This document shows positions 11,370 through 23,203 of a stretch of 64,000 nucleotides of DNA, piece by piece. Location of the stretch: positions 1,302,001 to 1,366,000 of the forward strand of contig JADNYV010000001.1 in NCBI GenBank assembly GCA_015501055.1. Reading direction: 5' to 3'. The DNA comes from Mucidula mucida. Taxonomy: Eukaryota > Basidiomycota > Agaricomycetes > Agaricales > Physalacriaceae. A program made the translations under genes and the position numbers. The notes under the pieces are model-generated. The model saw nothing but the letters and a program-made list of their open reading frames with translations, did not search any database and had not been told where the DNA came from. The number at the start of each line of letters is the position of its first letter. Positions within the stretch are counted from its first letter, which is position 1.

Positions 11370-13997
11370 TTACCACAGCGGTGTGATCTTGACATCCTTC
11401 CATCGTTTTTCGCGGGATTCCCAATATCCGCCCGCATATTCCCACTCGTCGCCTACCTGTCTAAACCATCGTGGCTTGCGGTCACCCTCGGTGCGGCGTC
11501 GCTCCCTTTGCATCTCCTCGATGCGTATCTTCTCCGCATCAGCCAGGGGCATATCCCCTTCTTCGAGCGCACGAACATCCGTGCGGTAACGTGAGTCCGT
11601 AGGAGGTAATAGACCCTTGATATCGTCCGTGATTTCATTAAGGGTGACACCGTAAGATGTGAACCCGTAGTATTCGTGCGTCTCTTTGGGCCACGGCGAT
11701 GCACGCCACAAGATACGCAGATGAGAAGCGTCCACGGTTTCGGACATCTGCTCGTCCCATTTGCCTTCAAGATTAGATATCACGTCGCCATTGGGAGCAT
11801 GAATTACTCCAGAAACAACGTTGGACGCCGCCCAGTAGCCACTTTGCTTAAAGTCCAAGACACATCGACTGTGGTCTGTGGTGTTGTCGATGATGAGATT
11901 GCCACAGTGTTCAAGATACTTCGTCCCAACCATTAGATTCCTCATGAATGAGGATGGTTTCTTCCTATTTCCGCCAATCAGTGTTGCAACTCAGCATGAG
12001 GCAGGAGTTTCGCGTACCACTCAAAATGATCATCGCCGATTTTGACGTGAGTAGTACCAAGTGGGATAATCTCGAGACTCTTGCCTACGTATCACAGTTA
12101 GTATCGATCTGTAGGAGAAGATGCAAAGAGTAGAAAAATGCACCCCAGAACTTGGTCTTCCCGAAGATGTTGCCCAAAGTTCCCAGTTCAGGCCTTCAGC
12201 ATGATAGGCCATCTCCAAAGGATTGTGGCGGACTTTCTCGGCGATAAATTTCATGCGGACATCCTCGTATGTTTCTGCCAACATCGGATTACTAGATAGA
12301 ACTGAGTACACGCCGCAGTGATGAGAAACGTTACGAACAATCCTTTCCGACCAGAACGATGACGGGTATGCGCATAATTCGACACAGCAAATGCGGCAAC
12401 AAAGCGCATGCGTTCGATAGGATCAGGCGAGCTTGCAGCTTGGGTAAGGAGATCATAATATTCAACCTCTTCTGCCGCCCTTTGGAGCAAGGTTAGAGGC
12501 TCATTGAATGTCACTGGAACGGCAATGGTTGACAGATCCTTGTGCAAATATTTAATGACGTGCATTAGTTACTCAGTATCACACTCACTTTGCCCACATT
12601 CTTCTTCAGAATTGAAAAGAGACTGCCTTCGTCACCCACCGGCGGAGCGGGTAGCTTCGTACGGCGAACGACCTGTAGCGACGACGCAACAGGATCTGGT
12701 TCAGAGTCTTCGCTTGGCATACGCGCAGGAGGCTCCTCCTCAGCAATGTCCGTGTCAATACTCGAGTTATCTGCGTGATCCAAGGAACTTCGGCTGTCAC
12801 TACTAATAGTTAACATCCTACTTGGTTGTTCAGAGCCTTCGAAGGTCTGTACGTCCAGGACAAACTCTTGGGCGCCTTCGTTCATGCCCTCAGAAGCGTC
12901 GAACCATTCGCTGATACTATCGGTACCACTCGTCGCAATCGACATTCTTTTGGTCAAGGTTGGACTGTCGGTAAAACGGTCGGGGAAACCCTGCTCCTCT
13001 TCCTCTGTTGCTTCATTTGTGATAGGGAGAAGAGGAGATCCATGGGTGGAAGATGCGGTTTCGACATGCGTCAAAACGGGCTGTAGCTTCATGAGAGCCG
13101 CGTGCTGCATTTTCAAAGTGTCTAACGCGTTCTGCACACGTTGGTAAGACGACTGAAGAGATTCGGCACTTTGACTGCTTTCGCTGTCCACCGAACCAAA
13201 TTCGCTGGGAGTGGGTAAGGAGGAATGATGTGCGCCTAACGTATTGGTCAATACAGAGAACACGCATCGGAACGTACGTATCACCTTTCTTGAATATCCC
13301 GAACACTGAAGCCGATTCTTTATGTTTGTCCTTGTCGCTTTTGTGTCGTCCAAGGCTGTGATGCTTTCTAGCGTTTCCTTCCTGCTTTAGCGCGGTGACG
13401 GAATTCTCAAGTTCTAAATCGTCTTGACGTACACATGAGATATGGTAAGCAGATTGAGCTTTGAAACTCACGGCACCCATCTCCTCAAGCACAGCCCCAG
13501 TCGCCGCGCCTGTCCGCACTAACTTGAGAGTACCTTGCTGACGGGAAGCTATCCGTATACTGTTGGACTTGCGGAGTTCGTTACCAATGACAATGAACTT
13601 TCTAGGAAGACATGAGAGAATGCTGAGTGAAAGACGAGGCCATACCTGAATGCAATCATCCATTGGTTGAAATCGTCTGTATTCAGACATTTGATATGAA
13701 AAGTGGCCGTATTTGAATCTAAATGAATGTCTTTACGACCAGGAGCAGTGGATATAGCTGCCTGGTGAAGTGAAATCTGATCGCGGACGGGCTGGCCTGG
13801 TTCGAACGCGTATGAAAGGAGTCCTGACTGATATAGAGTAAAGTAACGCCGAGCAAAACCTAAGGAGGATGAGACCAAGAGTTTGACCAGGAGTCAGTGC
13901 TACCTTGCATCTTCTTTCTCCGTTTCTTCAGTACCCATCCCTCGTACACGACGACGCGATTTGTGAGCGACGTTGACACTGTGCCAGAATAGGGCAT
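11370..13997 (-). CDS. Oxysterol-binding protein homologue with N-terminal PH domain (Osh3-like), apparent -1 frameshift
   Basis: Multi-exon gene starting MPYSGTVSTS at 13997; first exon to 13904, last exon 11964-11370. A PH domain lies near the N-terminus (VYEGWVLKKRRKKMQ-GFARRYFTLYQSG ... DFNQWMIAF). Acidic and Ser-rich linkers follow, then an OSBP-related lipid-transfer domain: GKDLSTIAVPVTFNEPL, LLQRAAEEVEYYDLL, FNPMLAETYEDVRMKF, KFWGKSLEIIPLGTTHVKIG, MRNLMVGTKYLEHCGN and a C-terminal WESREKRWKDVKI. Such proteins exchange sterol or lipid for PI4P at contact sites. The usual EQVSHHPP signature reads EKVRHNPL here. Between WELW and KTKFWG (12154-12179) the frame shifts by one base with no plausible intron, suggesting a missing base. 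It is divergent from the 6-phosphogluconate dehydrogenase gene. Confidence 0.85.
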
Positions 13998-14318
13998 ACT
14001 GAGCGAAAGCGATGCACGAGCGGCGGTGACGGAGGCCATGAAATGAGAACGAGTGACGGCAACTAATTAGGAGGATGTTAAGGACGAAGTGCTGTTCGAG
14101 CCCAAACGGGTGGGACTTACCGCGCCAAACATCGACCCCGAGTTCGGTTGTTTTCTGCAACAATTGGCAGAAAACATCGGCAGTCTTCGGCATTGAGATT
14201 ATCGATCTTTGGGGATGAATAAGCGGAGGAGCTCGGCCCGAACGAGAACGGACACTTCAAGTAGGCCCAGGGTGCCATTTCTCTTCCTCTTACCACCACC
14301 TATTCACTCATCGCAAAC
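13998..14318. promoter_or_regulatory. Divergent promoter region (OSBP homologue / 6PGDH)
   Basis: 321 bp between two start codons on opposite strands. No specific motif assigned; pyrimidine-rich stretches precede the 6PGDH start. Confidence 0.5.
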
Positions 14319-16244
14319 ATGGCTACGTACGTACTTGACTATCGTTCCCATCCCTCTACTTATCTTGTCCACAGTGGAGATATTGGACTCATCGGGTTGG
14401 CCGTCATGGTATGCTCTCTGCTCGTCGCTATCGCGTTGATCTGGCTTACACATAGCTATCGTTCGTAGGGCCAGAACTTGATTCTGAACATGAACGACAA
14501 GGGCTTCAACGTCGTCGCCTACAACCGCACGACCGAGAAGGTTGACAACTTCTTGGCCAATGAGGCCAAAGGTACTTCGGTCGTCAACGCCGATCCGCAA
14601 AATCTCACATCGGTCGCTAGGTACTAACATTCAGGGCGCCCACTCCATCCAGGAGCTCTGCTCAAAGCTCAAGCGTCCCCGCAAAATTATTCTTCTCGTA
14701 AAGGCCGGCGCTGCCGTCGACTCTTTCATTCAGCAGCTCATTCCTCATCTGGAAGCCGGTGATATCATCATCGATGGCGGTAACTCTCACTACCCTGATT
14801 CAAACCGCCGCGTCAAAGAGCTCGAGGCAAAGGGTCTTCTATTTGTCGGTTCTGGTGTCTCCGGTGGTGAAGAGGGTGCTCGCTATGGCCCGTCGCTCAT
14901 GCCCGGTGGCTCGCCCGCTGCCTGGCCAGCAATCAAAGAAATCTTTCAAAAGACCGCCGCCCAAGCTTACGGCGAGCCCTGCTGTGATTGGGTTGGCGAG
15001 GATGGTGCTGGACACTACGTGAAGATGGTTCACAACGGTCCGTTTCATCCTTCTTCCTGATCGTGTCAAAACTTCTCATTATTTCTCAGGTATCGAGTAC
15101 GGTGATATGCAACTGATTGCTGAGGCCTACGACATTTTGAAGCGTGGTCTGGGACTCTCCGAGGACGAGATTGCCGACATCTTCTTGAAGTGGAACAAGG
15201 GTGTTCTCGACTCTTTCCTGATTGACATCACCGCGAACATTCTCAAGTTTAAGGACGATGATGGCGAGCCAGTTGTCGCCAAGATCCTGGATCAGGCGGG
15301 TCAGAAAGGAACTGGAAAATGGACTGCAATTGCTGCCCTTGACGCTGGAACGCCCGGTGCGACACTCTCCTCAAGTCACGCGCTCTCTTGACCTAATTTG
15401 TTTTCTAGTCACCCTCATTGGTGAGGCCGTCTTTGCTCGGTGCCTGTCTTCGATCAAGGAGGAGCGTGTTCGTGCCAGCAAGACCATTTCTGGACCACAG
15501 AAGGAGCCTTTCCGCGGCGACAAGCAATTGTTCATCGATGACTTGGAGCAGGCTCTCTATGCCTCCAAGATCATCTCCTACACTCAGGGTTTCATGCTAA
15601 TGAGGGAAACCGCAAAGGAGGTGAGAAAGAATTTTACTGAAGAACTCTGTGCCTATCCGGATATCACAGATGAACTGGAATCTCAACTACGCCGGTATCG
15701 CGAGCATGTGGCGTGGTGGATGTATCATCAAGAGTGTCTTCTTGAAAGATATCACCTCGGCTTACAACACGACTCCCAAACTCGAGTCGCTGTTGTTTGA
15801 TGACTTCTTCAACAAGGGTGAGTAATACTTCTTAGTGCGATATTCTTACGACGGACCGTCTTTTAGCTGTTCACAAGGCTCAGCCTGGATGGAGGCGTGT
15901 TATCGCACAGGCCGTTCTCTGGGGTGTTCCCACTCCTGCCTTCAGCACTGCTCTCGCCTTCTTCGACGGTTACAGGAGTGAGATCGTTCCCGCGAACCTC
16001 TTACAGGCACAGGTAAACAACTTTAGAATTCGCACAGACGCATGCTAAGTCAATGTTCAGCGTGATTACTTCGGTGCTCACACTTTCCGTGTGCTCCCCG
16101 GCAAGGAGAATGCCAAGTTCCAGTCTGGACAGGATATCCGTAAGATTATCATACCTTTTAGCGTATGCATCGTCTCATTGCGTTACAGACGTCAACTGGA
16201 CCGGCCGTGGTGGTAACGTTTCTGCTTCGACCTACACCACATAG
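14319..16244 (+). CDS. GND1: 6-phosphogluconate dehydrogenase, decarboxylating
   Basis: Ten coding exons (14319-14326, 14375-14408, 14469-14579, 14635-15037, 15090-15356, 15409-15620, 15670-15817, 15867-16012, 16061-16139, 16189-16244) sum exactly to 487 residues, the usual length. The enzyme converts 6-phosphogluconate to ribulose-5-phosphate, CO2 and NADPH. Seen are the Rossmann motif [37 protein letters not shown], the substrate motif [57 protein letters not shown] and a C-terminal HVNWTGRGG. The first coding exon is only 8 nt (ATGGCTAC). The third intron carries a clear TACTAAC branch site near 14622 and a weak GTCGTC donor. The frame is intact throughout. Confidence 0.96.
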
Positions 16245-16383
16245 AGGAGGTTTTGAACGTATATAGGACGGCGAATGTACATTAATAAAGCAAAGGTGTA
16301 TAGAAAATGTACTTTTCTACATTGTTGAGTCACAAAGCCGTCGGAATATACATATAGAGAGCTCCAGCATCATCGATGCATCA

Positions 16384-18869
16384 ATGTGCGGCATCTTTGT
16401 TACCGCTCATTTTCAGGGTTCCCATACCGATGAAGTTGCCAACCGGTTCGAATCCTTATCAATAGCGCTCAGAGACGCGAACGCGTTACGTGGTATGAGC
16501 TGCAACCGTGCTGAGCGTGTCGCAATAACATCCTCGCAATCCAGGTCCGGACGCACAACGAAGACACGTTGTTTCTCTCGACGACGGCAATGGATCTCAC
16601 ACGCTGGAACTGGATTTCTTTGCGTCGGAATTGCGTCTAAGAGGGACTGATCATTCGGTAGATCAGCCCCATATCAGAGGTCAGATGGCGATGTGTTTTG
16701 TTGGAACGGGGAGGTGTGTGACTCGTGTCGACTGTCAAATCTTTGTAAACGAGCGAGTGTTGCAGGTTTTTGAAGGCTTGAAGGTTCGTCATTTCATTTC
16801 TGAAGGAGAAACCTCTACAACGAAAGGTTAGGTAGAGGCGGAGCAGAACGATGGGGTCCGGTTGTTCGACATGAGCTCTGATTCCACCGTGGAGGAGCTC
16901 CGGGACCTCTTTGGCTCTGTAGAGGGCCCGTAAGTTTTCTAATTTCCTAGTGAACAAGGCGCTGAAGATTCAATCCAGCTATGCATTCGTTTTCTACGTG
17001 GTACGCTTTGAATTGCTTCGATGTCGATCCAAATCCTATAATCGAAATCCTCCAGAAAAGCACAAACCAGCTACTTTTTGCACGAGACCCTCTGGGGCGC
17101 AGATCGCTTCTCATCCACAAGCCTACACCTTCAAACCCGTATTTCATGCTCGCGTCTGTGGCTTGTGGCGCAAGTGACGGGTACTCCTTTCAAGATATAT
17201 CGACAGAGCACATATACTGCCTGAGTCTCAGCGGTTTAGAGAAAGAAGTCAATGTACGTGCTTGAAGGGTATCAAAAAGACCTTGCCTGACGATTATGAA
17301 GATGGAGGACAATTTCGATTCACACTTATCTCATATGTCGCGTTCATCCTCCCACCCTTCTTCCATTGATTTCGTCAGTCCCAAGGTTGATACATTTGAT
17401 GATATTTTAATGACGATTCCAGACGCGACCTGCTGCCGTCAATGTCTCCATCCCTCCGGAGGATTGGCCACATACTACCACCCTTGACATCGTTCCTAAT
17501 CATCTAGAGGATTCTGTAGACGATCTAATTTCACACTTGGATAAGAGTGTCATGCTACGCGTACAAAACATACCACGACCGCCTTCGTAAGTGTAGATTG
17601 CCTCGGAAAGTTGTCATCTCAGTCTAGTCCAGAGCCCCATGCACCCAAGCGAGGGTCGCAGTTCTATTCAGTGGAGGTATCGATTCGACCATCATTACGT
17701 ATTTGGCGCATAGGTATACAAGATCTTAGCTTCTCAGTCTGATTATTGACTCCCGCTTCAAGACATATACCTTTAGATGAGCCCATAGATCTTCTGAATG
17801 TCGCGTTCGAAAATCCTAGAAAAGCCCGAGTCGCACTTGAGGGTAACCCTGGGAAGAAACAGAAGAAGAAGCACGCTCGAGCAGACTGCGAGCTCAAAGC
17901 TTCTCCGCCTACGAGCTACTTGGTCCCCGATCGCAAAACTGGCTTGGAACAACTCGAGGAGCTCAGGGCGCTGTGTCCCGGACGAACATGGAACTTCGTG
18001 AGTGCTATACGTGCTTTTGTATGTCCTCGAGTCTCATTCTACATTCTTCTTCTTCTTCTTCTTCTTCTTCTACAAAGGTAGAGGTGAATGTTCCTTTTGA
18101 GGTAACTGTCGTCTAGTCTCCTCCATGCGGAGGAACTCATCGCGAATAGGAATCGTCTGCGCTGAAAGGAACAGTAGAGTCACTGATGTTTCCAAATCGT
18201 ACTGTCATGGACCTGGTGGGATAAAGGGTCATCGTATACGACCATGGACTAACTGTTTACTAGAGTCTAGCCCTCGCGCTGTATTTTGCATCCCGCGGCG
18301 TTGGTCAGATACGCGATAATCCTGGAGCAGAGCCTACACCTTACACTAGCCCAGCACGCGTCCTATTAAATGGATTGGGCTCAGACGAGCTTCTGGGTGG
18401 ATATGGCAGGCATAGGTCTGCTTACAAATCTGGTGGCTGGCAAGCGGTGATTGAGGAGGTACGGACGTTACCCTTCACTCGACCACGCAAACCGTTTACA
18501 TTACGTATAGCTGCAATTAGAGATTGACCGCATTCCTCTCAGGAACTTGGGGCGCGATGGTAGGACGGTCGAGCTATTGTTCGCTCTCTCCACTAATGTC
18601 ATCCAGATCGAATAATCTCCTCGCATGGGAAAGAAACCCGCCACCCTTTTCTCTCTTTGAGACTACTGAAGTTCCTCGCGGAGCTGCCAATACAAAAGAA
18701 GATGGATCCTCGAGCGGATGTTGGCCTCGGTGACAAGATGCTACTACGTCTTGCGGCGAGAAAGCTGGGTTTAGTGGGTGCCAGCAGCAGGAAGAAGCGT
18801 GCGATGCAGTTCGGAAGCCATTCAGCAAGAATGGAGGGCGACAGTAAAGGCGACGCCATGATTGAGTAA
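16384..18869 (+). CDS. ASNSD1: Asparagine synthetase domain-containing protein 1 (ASNSD1-like), apparent -1 frameshift
   Basis: A class II glutamine amidotransferase-like N-terminus begins MCGIFVTAHF, with RGPDAQ and FCWNGEVFEGL. An asparagine-synthetase-type ATP pyrophosphatase domain follows: ARVAVLFSGGIDSTIITYLAHR, LLNGLGSDELLGGYGRH and SSHGKETRHPFLSL. The C-terminus resembles ASNSD1 (GDKMLLRLAARKLGLVGAS, MQFGSHSARME). More than ten introns were placed by phase. Family members are poorly characterised and need not make asparagine. At 16676-16682 the frame of LRLRGTDHSVDQPH changes to SDGDVFCWNGE. A missing base is likeliest, but a 56-nt intron with a GTCGGA donor could also link the parts at the cost of conserved residues. 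An intron before 18077 carries a (TTC)9 tract. Confidence 0.88.
18044..18070 (+). repeat. (TTC)9 microsatellite in an ASNSD1 intron
   Basis: Nine tandem TTC units form the polypyrimidine tract just upstream of a TACAAAG acceptor, so length changes could affect splicing. Confidence 0.95.
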
Positions 18870-18954
18870 AGATTCCTTCATTTCTACTCATCGTGTACAC
18901 GTTTCGTATCCTATCATTATTCCTCCCAGAGTCGTGAATTCGTAGTGCGTGACT

Positions 18955-21502
18955 TCAGAGCACGTAACGGAAGTACTTGTTGTCAGACTCGGTAACATCA
19001 TTCTAGATAGAAAGCAGGTTTAGTCTTTCAACCAAAGGACAAGCTGAATGCACGTACCATGCCAGCCTCTTCCGCCAAGCGTGCTCTTTCATCTTCCGAA
19101 ATATCATCCCCTGAAACGGCTGCGAGCGCATCTCGGCGCCTATTCTCGTACCACATGTACAGTCCTAACAAGATATGGCATCCTGTCTTGACCGTGTATC
19201 TAACGCAGACAAATCAATGACAAGGCTGCTTCTTGAGAACTGTGCGCACCCTGCTAGCATGGCTTTGGTGGCCGTAGGATAACCAATATCTTCTTCACTG
19301 TCGATAAGAGTATGCGGACCTGCGATGTTCTGTGCTACTCGGTTATTTCATGTTCACCGAGAGGCAGAATGACATACCCCAGCCTATTTTCAAGTCACCC
19401 CAATGAGAAAAGAGGTGATTAGAAATCCTAGTCGAACTCACGCAATAGGCCTGTAGACATATCAACATCGTTGTGTATGACGAGATGAGAGAACTCACAA
19501 TAAACGTCGCGGCCGATGTAACTTGCCGCTTAGTGAACCCTCCAACGTTCTGAGACCCTGTCAGCTCCAATGTCGATGGACGTAGTGCGACGCACAGCAG
19601 AAACCATAACGAATCCCATCGCAAATCCCACAGATGAGAACGACGTAAACCAGAATGCCACCAGTCGGCTGGGCGTAAATGCTGTCAGTCATCGCCAAAC
19701 ATGAACCTTGAAGGACATACCCCCACTTCTGTTCTTGCGGCGCATATGTCAGGCAGGCGGCCGCAATGATACACGTCGCGTTTCCGATAAACTAAAGCAC
19801 ATAGATGAGATGCGTGGACGAAAACATCAGTACAACATACCATAAGAATGGCTCGACTGTTTTTGAATTTGCCAGCGAGGTAACCGCTACCGACTGTTAA
19901 TGGCTCATACTCGAGACGGAGGAAAAGGTCTTCTGTATGTACCTAACGATAGAATTTGGATTATACTGCCGGAATGTCTAAAAGGGTGGTCTGGAATTGA
20001 GTGAAGCCCATGTTGCTGATAATGATACTGGGAGTGGGTTCAGAGGACACGTCGAAGGGACTTTTGTTGACGAGCTCACCTTGAAAAGTTGGTTACAACC
20101 CCGTTGGGAATCTGGGCAGCAGCAGCAGCGAGAATGAGAAGCCATGTCTTGGGATCCTGGAAAGCTTGCACGGCCTGGTACAACTTGAAGTTCTTGTTTT
20201 TATGCCCGTCTGATCATGTCTTCAGAAGGAGTTAGATGGCTGTAACTCGAGACGACTGACTTTTTCTCAGCAACGCGTTAATGGCAATGGCCTTTTGGCG
20301 ATCGTCGAGAACCGCGCTGTAACGGGAGAATCGGGCAGCATGATCAGGATGTATAGCCCCCACGCAGTAGTGAGGCTCCCAAGTCTGACAAGGCGCTCTC
20401 GTATATTAGAACGATGACAAGGTTACTTACCAGGAAGATCAACGCCCACGAAGGACAGCAGCATTTGTGACGTGCCCAAGTCCATACGCCAGGAAACCAC
20501 CAACATTCCGGCTACACCATTGAAACAGTACTAAAACACCTATTAGAGCTAAGAAAGCGTAAAATGCAAGTCCGTACCCAGGACAGATGCCGCACGGGCT
20601 GTTCCCGAATGCGCCACCAGAACTAGAGAGATCATTCAGCACATTTGAAGGTTGTGAGCGGCTGTCTGTCGAATATACCGGAGTCATGAGTCCTAGTCCT
20701 GGCCTGTAAATGTGTTGTCAATCTTCAGCAAAAAGGAGAAAGTAAAACCGACGTTACACAGGCCTCAAGGGCGCCCAAGAAAAATCGATTAACCATTGCC
20801 CCAGCGAACGAATTACAAGCCGCCATCGTCCTGAATCATTATCAGAAGAGAAATAGCAGACATAATGAATTGCCTATACATCACCACAACTCCCCAAACT
20901 GTGCATACAGTTCCCATGATTTTTCCTGTATGATACCTGCACCGTGATCAACTATTGCATGAAAGTACCAAGACGTGTGAACGAGCCTCTGTAACAACCA
21001 TGTCGACGGTTCCACAGACACCAGATAACCTGCGGGGAGACTTCGAAACAGGCTCTAGCCGGATGCGGCAAACACCTTACCGAAGTAGAAAGCCCCCGCG
21101 AACCAACTCTACGCAAGAAGATTGACTGATGAGCTCATATGAAGCGAGAAATGACCAACGTATTGCGCAGAGTTAACGTGTAGATCCCTGATAATATCGA
21201 CGATGAGCAGGCACTCAGCATATACAGCAGAACGCTCACGCTTTCATACCGAACAGATTACCATAATTCAAGGCCGTCTTATCCAGAAAGGCCAATCCTT
21301 GGGTGAAACAGAAGCACGGTAGGATCCACAGGTCAATCTTGCGAATAATGGCCCTTTCTTCAGCGGGAGTGAACACCAAGTTGTCCTTGGTCGAGGCATA
21401 GATATCATAACCGACTTCGGCATCATGATCAACCTCCGGCACCTTGACGTCGTCCACTGATTGCTTTTCGTCGATGGGAGAAGAAGGATCCTTGAGAGAC
21501 AT
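18955..21502 (-). CDS. Major facilitator transporter, allantoate permease/Dal5-like family
   Basis: A many-exon gene (roughly fifteen introns) starts MSLKDPSSPIDEKQ at 21502 and ends DNKYFRYVL at 18955. After a hydrophilic N-terminus come IIRKIDLWILPCFCFTQGLAFLDKTALNYGNLFGMKG, DLHVNSAQYSWFAGAFYFGYL, further membrane helices across 20.9-19.3 kb, NVGGFTKRQVTS, a GLYMWYENRRRDAL loop and an acidic C-terminus. The DKTALNYGNLFGM and QYSW-x-FYFGYL motifs are typical of fungal anion:cation symporters of the Dal5/Tna1/Fen2 group. These import allantoate, nicotinate, pantothenate or similar carboxylates; the substrate here cannot be told. The middle exons were not all resolved base by base. A TATA-like box lies 39-45 bp upstream of the start. 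Confidence 0.85.
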
Positions 21503-21943
21503 CGTTATCAGGCTGGTCTAGTGCGCAAATTCCTTTGGCTTATATAGATTTGGTCCTTATCATAGATCAGCATGGGACCTATAAAGATACTCAGGATGGC
21601 GCAAGGCGGGCCAAGAACCACTTTAACCTTTATCTTTGAGGTGATTTCCTTGGGTCTGATGCGAACGGCATCTTGGGCGAAGCGAAGTGCCTATGCAGCC
21701 ATTCTCGGGCCCGTCCGAGGAAACAATAGCTTAAGGGATTAAATTGTGTACATTCGCAGACTGAAAGACAGATAAGTCTATGATGGAAGGATCAAATATA
21801 TTCATGTGAAGGAATCGTAAGGACATTACTGAATCAAGTCGAAGTGAGTAAAGTGTATATATTAAGGTCGGCGATTGAGACCAAGAAATGAATGAACGGC
21901 ATCGCATGACTGAAGAAGGGTATTCCTCGACGAAAACCGTCGT
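21503..21943. other. Intergenic region between MFS transporter and YPT7
   Basis: Holds the transporter promoter and the 3' flank of YPT7. No ORF or RNA gene stands out. Confidence 0.5.
21541..21547 (-). promoter_or_regulatory. TATA-like box of the MFS transporter gene
   Basis: CTATATA on the minus strand, 39-45 bp before the start codon at 21502; position and sequence are suggestive only. Confidence 0.45.
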
Positions 21944-22855
21944 TTAGCAATTGCAGCCATAGCTTTGCGAGCTTTCCGAATCGAGCTGGATAGGATCGGG
22001 GTAGTCGACGTATCTGCGATAGTCAGCCGTGAGTCAATAGTGCGGAATAGAACAAGTGCTCACAGCTGTTCTTCTGCTTCCTGCTGCAGCGCATTCTTGG
22101 CCACGGTCTGGAATGCTTGCTCGACGTTGATAGCCTCTTTCGCCGACGTCTCAAAGTATGGAATGTTTCCCTTGGACTGACACCAGGTCATCGCGCGTTT
22201 CTGGGTGACCTATTCAAAGGTTTGAGATAACCGGATCATATAACGCAGTGTCAAGGCGCACCTGTCGCTTGTTCTCTTCAACATCTATCTTATTTCCCAA
22301 TACAACAAAGGGGAAGTTCTCTGGGTCATGCGGGCTTGCCTGAATAAGGAACTCGTCCCGCCAGCTATCCAATGTCTCGAAGGACTTTGCGCTGTTGACG
22401 TCGTATACCAGTACACAACAGTCCGCGCCGCGATAAAACGCAACTCCTAATGACTGGAAGCGCTCTTGACCAGCAGTGTCCCATAGCTATCGAGACGTTG
22501 TCATGGGGCGTCCAAAGTCAGAGTAGAAAACATGCCTGCATTGTAACTAAACGGTCGTCAACCATGACTTCCTTGGTAAGACTACGAATGGATATGAGAC
22601 TGTTTAAAAAGTGCCTGACAGCAAGAGACGCACAAGTCGGCTCCAATTGTGGCTTTATATTGGTTGCTGAACCGCTTGTTAACATACTGGTTCATGAGTG
22701 ATGTCTTTCCGACACTGTTTAATAGGTTGGTGGGCGAGGCGGCGGCACAAATGGAGACACAAACCCGCTGTCGCCTAGAATGATAACCTGTGGCCTCGTC
22801 AGCGAAAACCCGGGGACATTGTCAAAAAGCATGCCTTGAGTAGCACACGACCCAT
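21944..22855 (-). CDS. YPT7: Rab7-family small GTPase Ypt7
   Basis: The protein starts [30 protein letters not shown] and shows all G motifs: GDSGVGKT (G1), [10 protein letters not shown] (switch I), [22 protein letters not shown] (G3, switch II), [15 protein letters not shown] (G4) and ETSAKEA (G5). It ends YGCNC, a CxC double-prenylation signal typical of Rab7. Ypt7 drives homotypic vacuole fusion and the fusion of endosomes and autophagosomes with vacuoles through HOPS. The first coding exon is 21 nt. Two introns need GC donors (starting 22834 and 22535) to give LLK-VIIL and TMQ-LWDTAG. It is divergent from ATG16, with 348 bp between start codons. Confidence 0.95.
22535..22834 (-). other. 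Two GC-AG introns in YPT7 (starts at 22834 and 22535)
   Basis: The donors read AAG|GCATGC and CAG|GCATGT with normal CAG/TAG acceptors. No GT donor reproduces the invariant Rab7 sequence. The span also contains the exons between them. Confidence 0.75.
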
Positions 22856-23203
22856 AACTGTAAATGAGAGGCAAGTTAGGAAGGACGATGGGCGGGGCTG
22901 TGGTGGTGGTAGGCAGACGGCGACCAACGAATTGCTTGTGATCGCATGCCGAACACGGAAGCCTTTGACAGTCAGACTGAGCCGTAAGTGCCGGGCAGTT
23001 CAATATCAGAATATTCGAATGTTTTGTTTCTCAAAGGCCCTTGACATTCAAAGACACTCTCCATCTCAGTTTCTTGAACGGGAGGAACATCCAAGCCGAT
23101 CACCCAACAGCATCGGCTTTTCCAGCCGAGCCAGCCTCAGCAACAGACCCAACATCCAAATCGGGCACATGGACTGACCCCTCCTCTTCCTCGCCGCTGC
23201 AAC
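22856..23203. promoter_or_regulatory. Divergent promoter region (YPT7 / ATG16)
   Basis: 348 bp separate the two start codons. Short ORFs here lack conservation and overlap promoter sequence. Confidence 0.55.

Noticed and set aside
16435..16455. GGTTCGAATCC resembling a tRNA T-loop
   Set aside because: It lies inside the ASNSD1 coding exon and no cloverleaf can be formed around it.
22836..23177. 113-codon open frame between YPT7 and ATG16
   Set aside because: Overlaps the divergent promoter and the YPT7 first exon on the opposite strand, with no conserved features.
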